Origin: Sinonovacula constricta
Taxonomy: Eukaryota > Mollusca > Bivalvia > Cardiida > Solecurtidae
Assembly (NCBI GenBank): GCA_007844125.1
Contig: CM017568.1
Location: 8,861,573 to 8,925,572, forward strand
Length of the DNA: 64,000 nt
Direction of reading: 5' to 3'
Shown: positions 25,701 through 37,100 of the stretch, in pieces
Numbering within the stretch: position 1 is the stretch's first letter
How the letters are laid out: each line of letters starts with the position of its first letter
The notes under the pieces: generated by a model
What the model was told of the DNA's origin: nothing
The model's input: the letters and a program-made list of their open reading frames with translations, nothing else
Database searches by the model: none
Position numbers and translations under genes: made by a program

Positions 25701-28700
25701 TATGTGACTATCATTTACTGCTCTATGATACTATTTTATGCTGCATTGATTATACATTTGAAGTTTTGATTAGCTGTTTAGAAAACGAAACTTATTTTTT
25801 CAATAGATTGCAGAAAGACATAATATCTAATTAAAAACTATGACGGACAATTACCTATTATGATATTCGTTTTGGTTTGACGTAGTATAAACTCATATGT
25901 CTCTTGTAATAATTAAAACTTGAGCGTCAAAATGTATACATGTACACCGTATATGGAAGTGCACTTGGTAAAACGGCGGCTCCAGATTACAGGGACCCTT
26001 GAAGTAATGGCCGCGAACATAGCGTGACTGGTATCAAGCCAGATGTTCTGCCTATGTTATACGCAGCTGCATTATATTTGCTTCAATTGGACATCCTTTT
26101 GGGGTAACTGGAATATTTATCTGGGGTTGGGGGGGATGGTGCGCTATTAACCAAACATAGAATCAAAAGACATAACGTATAAATATTATTGAGGAATATT
26201 GCAAATACATTATCAATGGATAAGCAGATTAGTCCGTATTTTTCACAACAATGATACATAAACAGTCGGTAACGTTCGTAAATTTTCTATTGATAAATAT
26301 ATTCTTGAATCGTTCGTAAGATTGTAAATACCGTAGCATTGTGGGCAAGTGCGCAGATGTCCCTTTATATGAAAGGTTGCAGGTTCGAATCTAGATTTAA
26401 TCTTTGTTGAACTCAGTGAAGTCAATATATGAAGCTTTCTTCCTCAAGAAAATCGGTCTGCGTGTGGGTATATGTGTGTTAACTCATACTAACTATACAT
26501 GTATATACAGACAGAGTGCAATCATATTTTATGCATTCCTACTCACTTTATTACAAAGAAAACACTGGAAACCATTATATTCATAAAATTATGTTGTTAC
26601 CATTTCTGGGTATGTTTCTTCATTAGCCAGAAAACAAGGTGAAAGGATGGTGTACTTCTGTGATATAGATATACTTTATACTTGTACAAAGAAAAATATA
26701 AAAGATTGCAAAAACATGCAAAGACATACTATAAAGTCCCACAAAAGGACTAAACAAAACATTATATAGAAGAATTCATTGCTGAAAATAGAATTTAAAC
26801 ATTGTCATACTACTGAACAAATTTCAAACGCAAACATGTATATCACACAAGAAAGATTAGACCCTGCAATTTTTCAAATTAGTGGTAGGACACCTATCGT
26901 TCGTTGTAAGCATACTCATTGATTTGATTTGAACAATGAATACCTGTTTACATCCTTTCGGTTAGACCCCTCGAATGTATAAGGAAACCAACGAGATGTC
27001 ATATCACTGTTGCCCCATAATATATCACTGATGCCCTATAATATATCACTTTTGCCCTATAACATATCATGTTTCGTTATCCTGCTTGGCTATGTTACAG
27101 TGTTGGGGTTATTTCAGGGTGTAAAGACCCGTACCCGGTGAAGTTTGCAGTTCTAGAACCGGGTGAGAGATACGTGGGAACTGTTCGCCACTATACGTGT
27201 TTACCTGGCTATCTAGCAACGGGTCCTATCACTAGCACCTGTGCCGTACCCGGGGAATTTATGAAGCCTGATTGGTCGACGCCGGTTCATTACTGTAAAG
27301 GTATGTATCCAGAGCACTGAAAGTAAATTGTGCTCTTACTTCTAAGATAATGCTTTCCTTGAACTTGTCATCTTAATAACATTACACAAAACTATATTAG
27401 TTTGTTTCCTGAAGTACGCAATATTTAACCATTTACAAAAAAATGAAAGAAAAAAACAACAACACAAAATTAGAAAATCAAAACATTTCCATGTTCATAG
27501 TTTTCATTGTTTATGTCGGTTGGTAAAGAAATGAATAAACCGTATTTAATGACAAACGTTAAGTATCAGTATTTATTGTAGCACTTTGACGATTGATACA
27601 GCTAATTTGTTTTATATTATTTTATTATTTGGAGCTTGTCTCTTTCGTTATCTCTGTAAAAAAGTGTACTAATGGGCGTTTGTAAACGAAGGATAGAGTC
27701 TCGGACATTTTACTCTTCTTATTTCTCAGCCTCTCACCTCTTCGGTTCGAGTCCCGGACGGCGAACTTAATGTGATATTAGGTACGATTGAGCTGCAGTT
27801 AGTTTTACCCAGAAATTGTTATGGGGTCCTTCTCGACCAAATAAGCTGGATGTCTTCATTATGATTGTCAAGAAATCTTAGTTTTATGCCTAAGTACGTA
27901 GTATCATCACATGTAAAATTAAGTTCGTTGTTTCTAACAGCTAATGTAAGTTATTACAGTAAAGTATCAGCGCATGAAAGTAACGCTATTTAAGTATTAG
28001 CGCATGAAAGTAACGCTATTTAAGTATCAGCGCATGAAAGTAACGCTATTTAAGTATCAGCGCATGAAAGTAACGCTATCTAAGTATCAGCGCATGAAAG
28101 TAACGCTATTTAAGTATCAGCGCATGAAAGTAACGCTTCGGGGTCACGATAAAATACGAATGTATGTGCTGACCCTTAAATAAACTTGCTATAGATATAG
28201 ATAAAGTAACGCTATTTAAGTATCAGCCATGAAAGTAACGCTATTTAAGTATAAGCGCATCACTTGGAAGGCATTCATTCAACGTCTCTACTCCGCAATG
28301 GAGTAGAACCACCATACACCGTGGAAGAAGTTGAGATTAAACCTCAAGTAACGATCAAAACCACAATCAGCAAAGAAAACGATGGTCTCTCCTTCAAACT
28401 CGGGTCGGATTTAAAGGTGGTAATCTACAGTTTGAACCGAAAATATTATCATCTTAATAAACTATTATTACCTTAACAGATCTCGCAAAATGCTGTTTAT
28501 TGATGTTCTACACCTGTCTGAAAGTGAATCTTAACGCCTCAATCGTCATTACAAACAAGTGTTTCTGAGCCGCGCTGCACAGTTATGTATTTTTAAACTT
28601 AGAAAACCACGTGACCATTTATGCTTTAGCTCATCCACATCGTCCGCCTTGACGCCGATGTCTATATAACAGTTATCACAATCGCTTTAGATTTATAGAT

Positions 28701-31137
28701 TTAAAAAGAATTAACATTTTAAGTGTTAATAAAAAAAACACCTGCGCAAATAAGTGGACTAATAACCCTTACCACTGGAGAGATGTAAGCACAGGAGGGG
28801 AAACCTTCCGAGACACCGCCGGACACCAGAAACCGCCACAGTCCCTCCCATGTCCATATGGTAATGCAAACATCTGGCATGTTGCCAGACCATGTGCCCC
28901 CTTCCCCTAATAAGGAGACCATCTATCTTGGGGCCTCCCCAGTCCTATGGGCGATCTCAATGATGGGTGATGTAAGCCAATTGAAATCCCTAAACAGTAT
29001 TTGTATTTAAATTTATAATTAAATAGATCTTAATGTAATGATGGCGGACCAAAACAAGACATGCAATAATGGCCTCATCGTCATCAGATAGAGAACAATG
29101 AGAGGTTATCACTGGAAGACACAGCTGACGACGTTTCAGCACCTTAGCATGTGGCCTGATGTTTTATCGAATACCAGGTTATCGCGTTGTGGCTTCATCG
29201 CCCAGAAATGTACATGTACATGTACATTAGAGAGATTAGAGTGATTTGTTTGGCTAACTGTTAGAGAGAAAAGTTAGTTATGCACTATCATTTAGTTAAC
29301 TTTTAGTGATTTAAGCCATTTTAATAAGTTGTTATCATATTTTATTGATCTTATCAATGATTTCATCATCATCGCCATTATATTATACATACTGTTTAAA
29401 GATTCGCCGTTTTCTTGTTGTGTGTGTGTGTGTTGATTGTTTTTTTTTTTTTGTTTTTTTTTTTCATGTTTGGTTTAATTGTAGTTGTGGTTGGCTTTTG
29501 CTGTTTGTACATGCTGAGAAGAATGTTGTTAACTTGTTTGTAAAATAGTATGCTTATATACACCCATAGAACCAAGTGTGTGGTTTCACTGTATATTCAT
29601 TTTAGTTGTATCTATATACCGATATGGTTAATGTTCTTTGTACTCAGACTGCGGTGAACCGTATCCAGTACAGTTCGGTCATGCAATGCCGGGACCAAAA
29701 ACCATGGGTGCGGTCCAGCATTATAAATGCGACGATGGTTTGTATCCCTATTAAGTTTTTTTTTTTTCTTTTGTGTTTTACTATCAGTCAAAGATTTAAA
29801 GACATTTTAATTCATTTCTTTTTGTTTGCTTCTTTGTCAATTAAGTGTTCTTGGTATTTGTACAGTGCCTACCAATTATTCAGCTAATGAAGGTATGGAC
29901 TATATACACGCAAAAACTTTATATATATATATATACAGTACTGAAAATCATGAAATTGACAAACGGAACGGAGTGGAAATGGAAATGAAACGTTTTTCGT
30001 TTTCCTGTTGAAACGGAAACGGAACGGAGTGGAAATGGAAATGCAACGGAGCGCTACAAACGCTTGAAACGGTGTAAACGGTATAAACGCTATAACCGGA
30101 GCGCTTGGAACGCTAGAAACGGTAGAAACGCAAAAATCGGAATGCTAGTAACGGAAGAGTTATTTTCACTACCGCTTCAAACGTTTCTAGGTCACCTGAT
30201 TATTTATAGTAACATTCCAACCGTTTCTTCGTACGAAATAAATTTAAACGAACACAATAACTGGTTTCAATTTATCAACATAAACGCGCTACTTTGTGTT
30301 ATCTGCAGAAAGAAATAACAAAAAATCTTAATTATTATCAAAAAATCGTATTAATCAAACTCGTACATTACAGTTCCGAAACCGCACAAGTTGTCCAAGT
30401 CATCGTGTATCGTCAAAACAGAAACTGCACTAAAAATCACTCCGCACGATAAAACACACAATTTAACTATAAAATTGCCTTTCTGTTGAAACTGATATTT
30501 TAATTCCAATGAAAAGCTTAACATCCGCATTGGATCGACATTCTTAGTCTTCATCGTTTTGCATATGAAGATAGTGTGTACACAGCTGACTTTACACGTA
30601 TGCGCGCGCAATGTCGCAGCCTGTGTTTGAATTTTTGCTAATTACTTGATAGCTGCATGGTCCGTTCCCGGATTAACTTCGCCTATCATTTTTTTGTGAG
30701 AATACTGTTTAAAGTATTTGTCATTTACAAAGAATGCATTGCGTGATACAAGTTAAAGCTACTTAATAAAATTTAACGTTAACCAAACGAATGTAAATAT
30801 CTCATATAACACAAAAACATAAAACAACTAAACATAAAACAAACAAACAATGCTATGCATAATTGCAATGCGTAACCCAATCAAGAACCAATTACATCCT
30901 CCCCGGCACTCAGAGCCAACGACTGGTATAATCCTAATGTGCCACGTCTGAATAACGATAGATTTCCAAATAGTGCACGTATACAATCATCGATGACAGT
31001 TTAATAAAAAACAATCGTAAAAACGAACTTATATCACGTCCATTTACATGATAAATATCAAAGAAATAATCATCATTACCGCAATTAAATCACATGATCA
31101 TCATTATGATCCCATATTACCTGTATAATCGCCACTA

Positions 31138-31168
<31 letters not shown>

Positions 31169-34100
31169 GCACCGCCGTCACGATCTACATTATAATTTCA
31201 TTTGCATCATCATCACCGTAACCGTTATTACCATTTTCATCATAATCATAAACAACATCGGTATCACCGTCATCATTATCGGCAGAAGCAGCAGTAGCAG
31301 CATCACCGTCATCAGCATCATCATTTCTTTAGTTACAGAGGTATGGATATGTAGTTTATTTTATCTTGCCTTTTTGTCAAGCAAAGTTTCTTATGCTTCT
31401 AATCTTAATTGTTATACATCTTATAATAAAGAATGGTGTAAATTTGGACATTGGTGTCAAAATTCCCATTTCTAAATGCATAGTTCCCATAATGTGCTAT
31501 TATGTATAAATGATTAATCGGAACCGCGATTAAAAATCTGCATTAAACTTTTGACTTTATTTGACTGGCAACTATTTGAATGAAGGCTTACACGCCTGGC
31601 TACGGCTTATTTCATGACCCCGCCAATTTTCCATTCATGGCTTAAATGTTCTATGCCAATTGGTGGTATAAAGTAGGCCCTACCGGGAACTTAATTTGTG
31701 TACCCATTTAAGGATGAAAATGTATTAATTTAAAGTATATCTTTTTCTAAATTCATATTATGTTTCTTCATGCGCATGGGTCCATTTTATACCTTCATAA
31801 AGTATTATTCTAACTCAATCCCCAATTGTAATACATGAGCGGACACCCAACTAATAAAGCTAATTGGCAGATTTATGACACCTTGTTTGTCTAGTGGACA
31901 GGAAGTGTGACCGTGTTTTGGCCCCCTTTTCCCCTTTGTAAGAACACATGCATCCGCTATGCAGCTGTGTTTGAAAATGTCACCATGTGGCAGTCGTGTG
32001 GTTTATGACCTTCACCTTTTAAAGAGCAATATGCATTGACTTATGCAAGGACAACAAAAATTAAAAAAAAACACTTAGGTCTACAAACATCTTTTTTGGC
32101 TCATAAAAGGACCTAACGCTATATCTAGCAGTACCCACAATGATGCACCCTTTCCCCACCCCACTCTTTTTTCTTTGAGGAAAAGGAAACGTGGATGGGG
32201 GATTCCTTATAGTAAATATTACATAACTTGTCGTTTATTTTTTGTAAATAATGTTAAGAAGACAAGACACTTAAAGGAACAGTCTAATATATATTTTCAT
32301 CTCGTGTTTAGTCCAAATATATTATTTCAATGGCTCGCCTATTATTTTATAGTTAATCCATACCTTAAATTTAAATAGTTCCTTTATAAGAAAAGTTTAT
32401 GATCATTCGATGGACAAAAGAAGTTTGTAAGGACATTTATATAAGTAAAAGGATATGCGTTCTGAAACATTACTACATAGTACAGCCTCTCACTACTTTA
32501 GAACTTATCATTATGGCAGCTTGAAGACAATTATCGATCGATATCATGTTAAACAGTATTGAGAGAAAATATGGGTCGGTCAATTTGAAACGATTTTTTT
32601 TTCTTTTCGGCGACTTCAAATGGTTGTGACTGGCGATTGTTTCCCAGAATTTTCTTTGATGTAGCAGTGTTGGCCAGATAGCCCGCCGCGCCAAAAAGAA
32701 ACAACACCGCATTTATTTTGTTACAACCTTGGATAAATTAAAATCACAGTGATTTAATTAGCGACTCCATGTTTTAAGTGCGTTAACAATGTATTGAATA
32801 GCCGTTAATTAGCGCTTATATGAGCAAACCGAAAGCAAAAATAACACACGCTTGTTTTCTTAGAAAGTTGTATTTTATGCGACTTTTTATGTGCCTGTTT
32901 TCGGAAAAAAAAGCATTTGTTCATGTTTATATGAGAAAATAATGTTAACGATGAAATGCGACTCTAGTGAGTAATACTTTCCTTTAATTCTTGGATATTA
33001 CACGTAACTGTCAGCGAAACGTTAAGTCCGCCATGTAACAAATATGGGAGGAGGGGGGGGGGGGGCAAACGTTCGCCTTTTCATTTTGGCAGTGGGGGTG
33101 GGGGGCAAACGTCCGGTCTGCACTTACAGGGCGGGGGGGGGGGGCAAACGTCCGTGTGTGTGGTGGGGGGGGGGGGCAATTATCCAAGGCGCAAATGCCA
33201 CAATTTGCCAAAATTGTGTGTGTCATCGTACAAATTCTAAGATCGTATCACCATTACGTTTTTTGCGGATAAACACATCACAGATAAGTTACTTTTTAGG
33301 ATACTGGATGTGTGTGGACCACATTTGACAGTTTGTTTATTCCGGGATATGACGTCTGGCGAAGACAAGTAGGTCAGGTAAAGGTTATGGGTAAAAGTGT
33401 TAAAATACGTCATATTGAAAAATTCGTCAAATTAACTTATATCCAATAAAATTAATCAACGCGAGATTTCTCGTTAAACAATTAAAACTTCAAAAAAGTC
33501 GTGAGAAATTATTAAATTGCCACAATGTTTATTTCGTTCTATGTTTGAATCAAAAAGTAATATTTCTTCTTAAACGGTTTAGAGGGCTGTAATTTTAATT
33601 TGTGTTTTATTTGACTATCTTCGGTGATTCAGTGTTTGGACAACAAAATTGTGACAGAGCTGCAATTGTGTTTGTGAACTATTTTCGTTTTTTAGCATCA
33701 GTGTTTGGATAAATATCGCGAAAATGAATGACAACAATACAAAGCGTGTTCAACGTTTTTGTTGGTCAGTCTAGATGGGAAATGTATGCACTCACTGAAT
33801 CTTTACCTGGTGTTTTATAATTGAAATTTTAGTTTTTCTGCGTAAAACAGGTTAGTAGTGAATATTAACTAAATCGCAGTTTCCTGTTGTTTCGGCTGAT
33901 TCAGGAGGGTAGTTATGTGTCTGCAATTTTCCTCCGGGTGGCTGACACTGAATAGCCTCGTCGCAAACAATCTATTGCCGATTCCTTTATATGTAATGGA
34001 AGACGTTTGCCTCTCCCCAGAATGTTTACTTCTTTCGTCATTTTGCAAACACACCGGAAGTACTTTACATTAAGAAATTTATTAAACGAATTTTTTTAAT

Positions 34101-37100
34101 CAAAATCGCAACGGAGCGAAATGGAACGATTGAAACGGAAGAAACGATAGAAACGGAAGAAACGATAGAAACGCTGGAAACGTTTGAAATGCAGCGCTGG
34201 AAACGAATAAAACGAAATGGAAACGCAACGGAAGCGAAATGGAAACGGAGCGGCAAACGCTTCCAACTGAAACGGAAACGAAACGGAGTGAAAACGGGAA
34301 AATTGTCAATTTCGTAATTTTCAGTACTGTATAAACAGAGAGAGAGGGGGGGAGAGGAGAAAGAGAGAAAGAGATGTTTCATACTTTTCATACTAAAAAT
34401 AATTTACTACTTAATACTGCTGTATTATTAAATGACACAATCAAATATTTTGGTAAATTTGTTGAATTTTAAAATAAAATCGAAAAAAATGAGACTTCAT
34501 ATCGTATTATGAGGCGATCACAACACCGGTAACCTTTTTATCTAACTCCATCCAAGTTTGTTTCATAGATTTATTCGAGGCTTTACGACAATAAAGGCAG
34601 CAACAGTATAATGAAGCAAGATGGATATGTGTTTGAGACAATTAAAGTAGTCAGTTTTCTTTTCCTTTCATCGGAACGTGAATGACAAATTAAAGTCTGC
34701 GTATAGACGTACTCACGTTTTATATTCGACTAAACACAAATCTTTTCCATTGTAGGTTTCGTTCCATCCAATCAGCCACTGTCGCACTGTATGCCTAATG
34801 GGGAATGGTCGCCACCAAACTTCAAATGCATCAGTAAGTTCCAAGCCTAGACACAACTTAGCTTAAGGCTTGAAGTATCTATAGTAGGCTGCTGCATTGC
34901 ATGTGTTAATATAATAATAACGCAGTTGTAACGGCAAAGTATACACGGGTCGACTATTGACATCAATGTACAAACAAAGGTTTTAAAAATTATATTTTTA
35001 TCGGACTTCTTCTCTATGTAACTCTGTGATAAGTTAATATCTCTTTTAACACAAAAAGTGTCTCTCACTGATTAGATAATACCTGCATTCTGTCAGCAGT
35101 GGCATAGGTTCAAGCATAAGTGTGAGATCGTATTTCGTGTGATCTGCACATAGCACATCACAGTTTGGATTTAGCTATCTTGGCACGTTTATAATAAGTC
35201 TATGAGACTAATTCGTACACTGAAATTACGTCATGCGAACAATGGCATCACTGGTTGATTTGGGAACGCCAACGACTTTAATATCCGTTGACTGCGGTCC
35301 CTCGCGGCATGGATTCGAGTCCCTTTAGGGGCGAACACTTCCCTGTCCCGAATTCCTTATCTATCAGGCTATGCGCTGGTGCCTCTTATTATTAGTTGTG
35401 TGGGGTCTGTATCCACAAGTAAAAGTTGGATGCCATTAAACTGGTGATATTGTATCGCTGAGATGTTCTTGGAAACAAAACATCCATCGTGTTAATGAGA
35501 TATTCTTTGAGAAACACATTCTTCAGTTTTATTAGAATAGTAAGAATAGAAAAGAAATTGTTGACGTTACAACTGTTCTATTGGTAAAGGGGCTTTGTTT
35601 TCTCAATATGAATTTTGAATGGTGTCAGTAGATCTCTTAAGGTCCAATGTCAAGGCCATCGTCAACATCTAAATGACATCAATGAATCGCCACTCCGAGA
35701 GCTGACCGGATGACCTGACAGCTGGATTCTATATCGGTAAGCCAATTTTGATATCTTTAATTCTTGTAAGCCGAAGATTGAGCTACTGTATTTAAGACAT
35801 ACATAATGAATTTTTGTTTTCGGTGTAAATGTCTGAAGTCACTTTTGATTTAGGTAGATATGCTGACGCAAAGCAATGTCGGATGAATTGTGATTTGCAA
35901 TATTGAATTTATTTTTACCAAAGTAAAATAGAAATAAATAAACATTGTAATAATTGTCATCAATATTTTCTCACATAACATTTAGTTGCGAATCGAATGT
36001 TAATGTTTGTCTTCTACACAATTAGCAAAGGAAAGAAAGTTGTTATAATGCAAAGTTTTCAATGCCAGGACCTTCCATTTTTAATGATAATAATACTAAC
36101 CCTGCATGATTGTGAGCATGATCTGCACGCAACTCTTTTAGAAACTACGTTTTCTACGCCATACTAACTCCTATGTAACAATATAATCGATACAAAACAA
36201 TTCATAATCTTCACAATCAGTTGTTTATGGCACAGGAGACTAGCAACAACAGTAACAATAGACCCCTTTATGGTCCCCTTTAATCCAATTAAAATTAATC
36301 GCCAGATTAAACCTTTCAAAATCATAACATATGCGAAATACCTCTACATTGTAGCCAATTTTCCGGTCGCCATATATTCATAAAACTGCTTATACATATA
36401 ATGTACCAAGAATCGTGACGCAGTCTATAGAGCAGTGGACGCCTCGGGTTCGAAACCTTCCTATAACAAGCATTCCCTTTTGCATTGGATTTTTTTTTTC
36501 ATTGGATTTTTGTTCCTTTTTCATTCCTTTACTGGCATGGTCATAACTCCTGGACACAATTATTGTCATATTGGTAACATCCGGGTAATAATGTATGGAG
36601 AAAGCCCGCAGACATGTGTCTAGGTAGAACCAGCGGGCTATCCGCAGGTCAGCTGGAGGTCGTCTTCCCAGTTCGTTATCAGTATTGCTTTTATTATACG
36701 CAGTTCCCCCACAAGCAGAATACTTAAGCCGTTTTGGCCGTCCATCCTCCCGCCATTACATCCTTGAGTCCGTCATATATGTACATGTAGTCCGGTGTCA
36801 TACGTGAACATGTCCATGGCTTATAACCAAACCGTTTGACCTGTGTACTTCAGAGATGGAAGTTGAATAGATCTTGATAAGTAGACAGGCGGTGTGCAAA
36901 AAACACAACCATGCCTTCCTATCATTTGACTTCAAGTTTTATCCCTTAGTTATGAGTTCATGTCCAGAAAGTACCTCGAACACCATTGGATGGATTCGCA
37001 TCAGACACGTGGTAGCTTTCCCATTCGATGGACACCACTGTCCTCTGTTGTTGTTGTTGTAGTTTTAAATTTGAATATATGTTGCATTTCTCATTGGACC

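Larger units (their letters stand above)
27301..29647. other. Intron between CCP10 and CCP11
   Basis: 2.35 kb. It contains a SINE relic (27700-27860), a 30-bp tandem repeat (27958-28262), a protein-like fragment (28264-28416), a dispersed repeat copy (28486-28668) and a G/C-rich block at 28755-28990 that I could not identify. Confidence 0.6.
29936..34329. mobile_element. Candidate 4.4-kb element with 25-bp terminal inverted repeats
   Basis: 29936-29960 begins CAGTACTGAAAAT and its inverse complement occurs at 34305-34329, matching at 23 of 25 positions. Both ends are followed inward by arrays of GAAACGG/GGAACGG motifs, left about 29960-30160 and right about 34105-34300. The arrays are in the same, not inverted, orientation. 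The flanks read TATATATA on the left and TATAAACA on the right, compatible with a TA or TATA target duplication, though the left flank is a TA run and not informative. The interior has no transposase frame, so it would be non-autonomous or gutted. Superfamily not assigned. Confidence 0.55.
29738..34755. other. 5-kb intron inside CCP11
   Basis: This intron contains the inverted-repeat element 29936-34329 almost end to end, leaving 198 nt before it and 426 nt after it. A purine-rich AG/GGG tract (34335-34373) lies just outside the right end. No exon seen. Confidence 0.7.

Noticed and set aside
36874..37062. Frame with CPESTSNTIGWIRIRHV, superficially CCP-like
   Set aside because: Spacing of Cys does not fit a CCP, and there is no acceptor or donor in phase. 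Probably chance.
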